Below are positions 63,014 to 64,000 of a stretch of DNA of 64,000 nt, piece by piece. Source of the stretch: CAYNYM01 sp049366815. Lineage in GTDB: Bacteria > Desulfobacterota > DSM-4660 > Desulfatiglandales > HGW-15. The translations under genes were made by a program, and so were the position numbers. The stretch covers positions 1 to 64,000 of the forward strand of contig JBMNCO010000101.1 in NCBI GenBank assembly GCA_049366815.1. Direction: 5' to 3'. The notes below the pieces were generated by a model that was given only the letters and a program-made list of their open reading frames with translations, searched no databases and had not been told where the DNA came from. Every line of letters begins with the position of its first letter. The first letter of the stretch is position 1.

Positions 63014-63317
63014 TGAATCCCTCCTTTTTCGGTTAGAATTTTGTCAAAATAAGGGATACATCCGCTGAACGGTCCGTCTCGCCAAGATCTCCCCTGCCCT
63101 TGGTATGACCTCTTATCAACAGTATAGTTTCGGCCTTTTGAAAAAGCGCTTGAATTCGGGCCCTGGGAATGGGTCGGTTTTCAGAAGGCTAAAGTGTTAC
63201 TGCAAATACAGTCACCAACAATCGCCTGTGTCCTATCTTCGTGTTCTTCGTGTTCTTCGTGATCTTCGTGGTTGGACCCATGTCCCCCTATTACCACGCA
63301 GGCATGAATCAAAGCAG
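63014..63317. other. 304-bp gap with a short tandem repeat and a B-like end
   Basis: It includes the 9-bp tandem repeat at 63238-63273 and a piece TCAGAAGGCTAAAGTGTTAC (63181-63200) that resembles one end of repeat B. An open frame on the + strand (from 63105) is repeat-like and antisense to the hydrolase gene; I do not call it. Confidence 0.4.
63238..63273 (+). repeat. Four-unit 9-bp tandem repeat (TTCGTGTTC)
   Basis: TTCGTGTTC, TTCGTGTTC, TTCGTGATC and TTCGTGGTT in direct succession. Similar CTTCGTGTTCTTCGTG tracts occur in many deltaproteobacterial intergenic regions. No function known. Confidence 0.7.
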
Positions 63318-64000
63318 CTAGTCTTCCAAAATAGCGACCGCGCGCACCCAGCCTCCTCCCGCCCTTTCGATCTTGATCGGGAAGACGGCGACCTTGAATC
63401 CGAAGGGTTTGGGGATATTTCTCAAATTCGTCAAGTTCTCGATGTGGCAGTACTCCCGTTCCTTACCGGCAAAGTGCGCGGCCCAGAGTTTCTCCTTCCG
63501 CCCCCTGCGCACCTCCTCGGCCATGACATCGAAGGGTTTGTCCCAACCCCAGGCGTCGATGCCCATGACCCTGACACCCTGATCAATCAGCCAGAGGGTC
63601 GTCTCCCCGGTTGCACCGGGGTGGACGTTCATGTATTCCGGCCGGCCGTAGTGCCCGTCCGAGACCCCCGTCATGAACAGAACGATGTCCAGGGGTTTCA
63701 GTGTGTACCCGATCTTTCCAAGGGCCGCCCGGACGTCCTCCACATCGATCTCCTCTCCGGCCTGTTTGTGGGTGAAGTCCAGGACCACCCCGTCTCCGAA
63801 GCACCATTCCAGGGGGATTTGATCGATGGTTTTTGACGGCTTGCCCTCCGAGGTCGGTCCGTAGTGCCAGGGCGCATCGAGATGGGTCCCGCTGTGTGTG
63901 GTGAGTGTGACCTTTTCCACGGCCGAAAACTTTCCGTCCGGGAAGTCATCTTCTTTGAGCCCGAATGCAGGGCCGAAAATTGCGGCACCCTCCTTATGAT
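63318..64000 (-). CDS. Cyclase-family (kynurenine formamidase-like) hydrolase, 5' cut by the window edge
   Basis: The frame is open to the window end, so the N-terminus is missing (about 227 residues visible). THSGTHLDAPWHY is the HxGTHxDxPxH metal motif, and GIDAWGWDKPFD is a further family block. Members hydrolyse N-formylkynurenine, isatin or cyclic amides with Mn or Zn. A GTG at 63920 opens an internal start but upstream codons (GKFSAVEKV) fit the family. Next to TRAP genes it might process the imported compound. Confidence 0.82.
   Translation of the reverse strand, partial: HKEGAAIFGPAFGLKEDDFPDGKFSAVEKVTLTTHSGTHLDAPWHYGPTSEGKPSKTIDQIPLEWCFGDGVVLDFTHKQAGEEIDVEDVRAALGKIGYTLKPLDIVLFMTGVSDGHYGRPEYMNVHPGATGETTLWLIDQGVRVMGIDAWGWDKPFDVMAEEVRRGRKEKLWAAHFAGKEREYCHIENLTNLRNIPKPFGFKVAVFPIKIERAGGGWVRAVAILED

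Noticed and set aside
63105..63200. Another copy of repeat family B
   Set aside because: Only about 20 bp resemble one end, and the inner arms are different.
1..64000. CRISPR arrays, tRNA, rRNA, 6S or SRP RNA
   Set aside because: No regularly spaced repeats and no tRNA T-arm sequence such as GGTTCGAATCC were seen in the intergenic regions. A covariance search would be decisive.

Overview
The window reads as chromosomal DNA of an anaerobic deltaproteobacterium (Desulfobacterota), most likely a sulfate reducer or a close syntrophic relative. The basis is mixed: a siroheme decarboxylase next to hemL (heme through siroheme), a TauE/SafE transporter paired with a small Oxa1/DUF106-like membrane protein, a tmk-holB-ricT-metG housekeeping cluster, two cytoplasmic bis-MGD molybdo/tungsto-enzymes, and a CoA-thioester catabolic island built around a molybdenum hydroxylase. 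Base composition looks fairly even and GC-rich throughout. I see no phage, IS transposase, CRISPR array, tRNA or rRNA.

Layout. 0-8.5 kb: a DUF169 protein, an AlaX-type editing protein, a PilZ protein, then leftward tmk-holB-ricT-metG and a rightward DksA/TraR zinc-finger protein. 8.7-14 kb: the leftward TauE/SafE pair, then a very unusual fusion of a TorD-type chaperone to its molybdoenzyme. 14-20 kb: pdxA-uvrA converging on a leftward F0 ATP synthase operon (atpZ-atpI-atpB-atpE). 20-25 kb: leftward heme genes (ahb-hemL) and pyrK-pyrD. 26-35 kb: an AcsM-like acyl-CoA synthetase, an Asp/Glu racemase, a cyclase-like protein of unknown role, a THUMP methyltransferase, lepA-hemW and a flavin split-barrel protein. 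35-36.5 kb: a gene-poor stretch with promoter-bearing, structured small-RNA candidates. 36.5-50 kb: an acetylene-hydratase-like enzyme, a large class III cyclase with a zinc knuckle and TPRs, cobU, a zinc-ribbon/winged-helix protein, a lipoprotein peptidase, a YdbH/YdbL pair, a GAF-ANTAR regulator and a secreted duplicated-domain protein. 51-64 kb: one leftward catabolic island (acyl-CoA ligase, enoyl-CoA hydratase, SDR, Mo-hydroxylase L/S/M subunits, a MoaD/ThiS-like protein, a TetR regulator, a TRAP transporter, and a cyclase-family hydrolase cut by the window edge).

Between genes lie two families of short interspersed inverted-repeat elements (MITE- or REPIN-like). Family B has one full 246-bp copy, one internally deleted copy, two half copies and a 17-bp remnant. 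Family A has two copies in opposite orientation, one of which supplies the last codons of a gene.

The strongest candidate for something undescribed is a family of four short RNA-like elements at 35.0-35.4, 36.1 and 43.0 kb. They share GAARCCCCTGC, a TCG-centred loop motif and (three of four) a sigma70-type promoter placed 39-40 nt upstream of CCCC; three share a hairpin with G-U substitutions that keep the pairing. The most complete regulatory unit is a near-consensus promoter with an ACCGATCGGT palindrome at its predicted start, between tetR and the catabolic operon.
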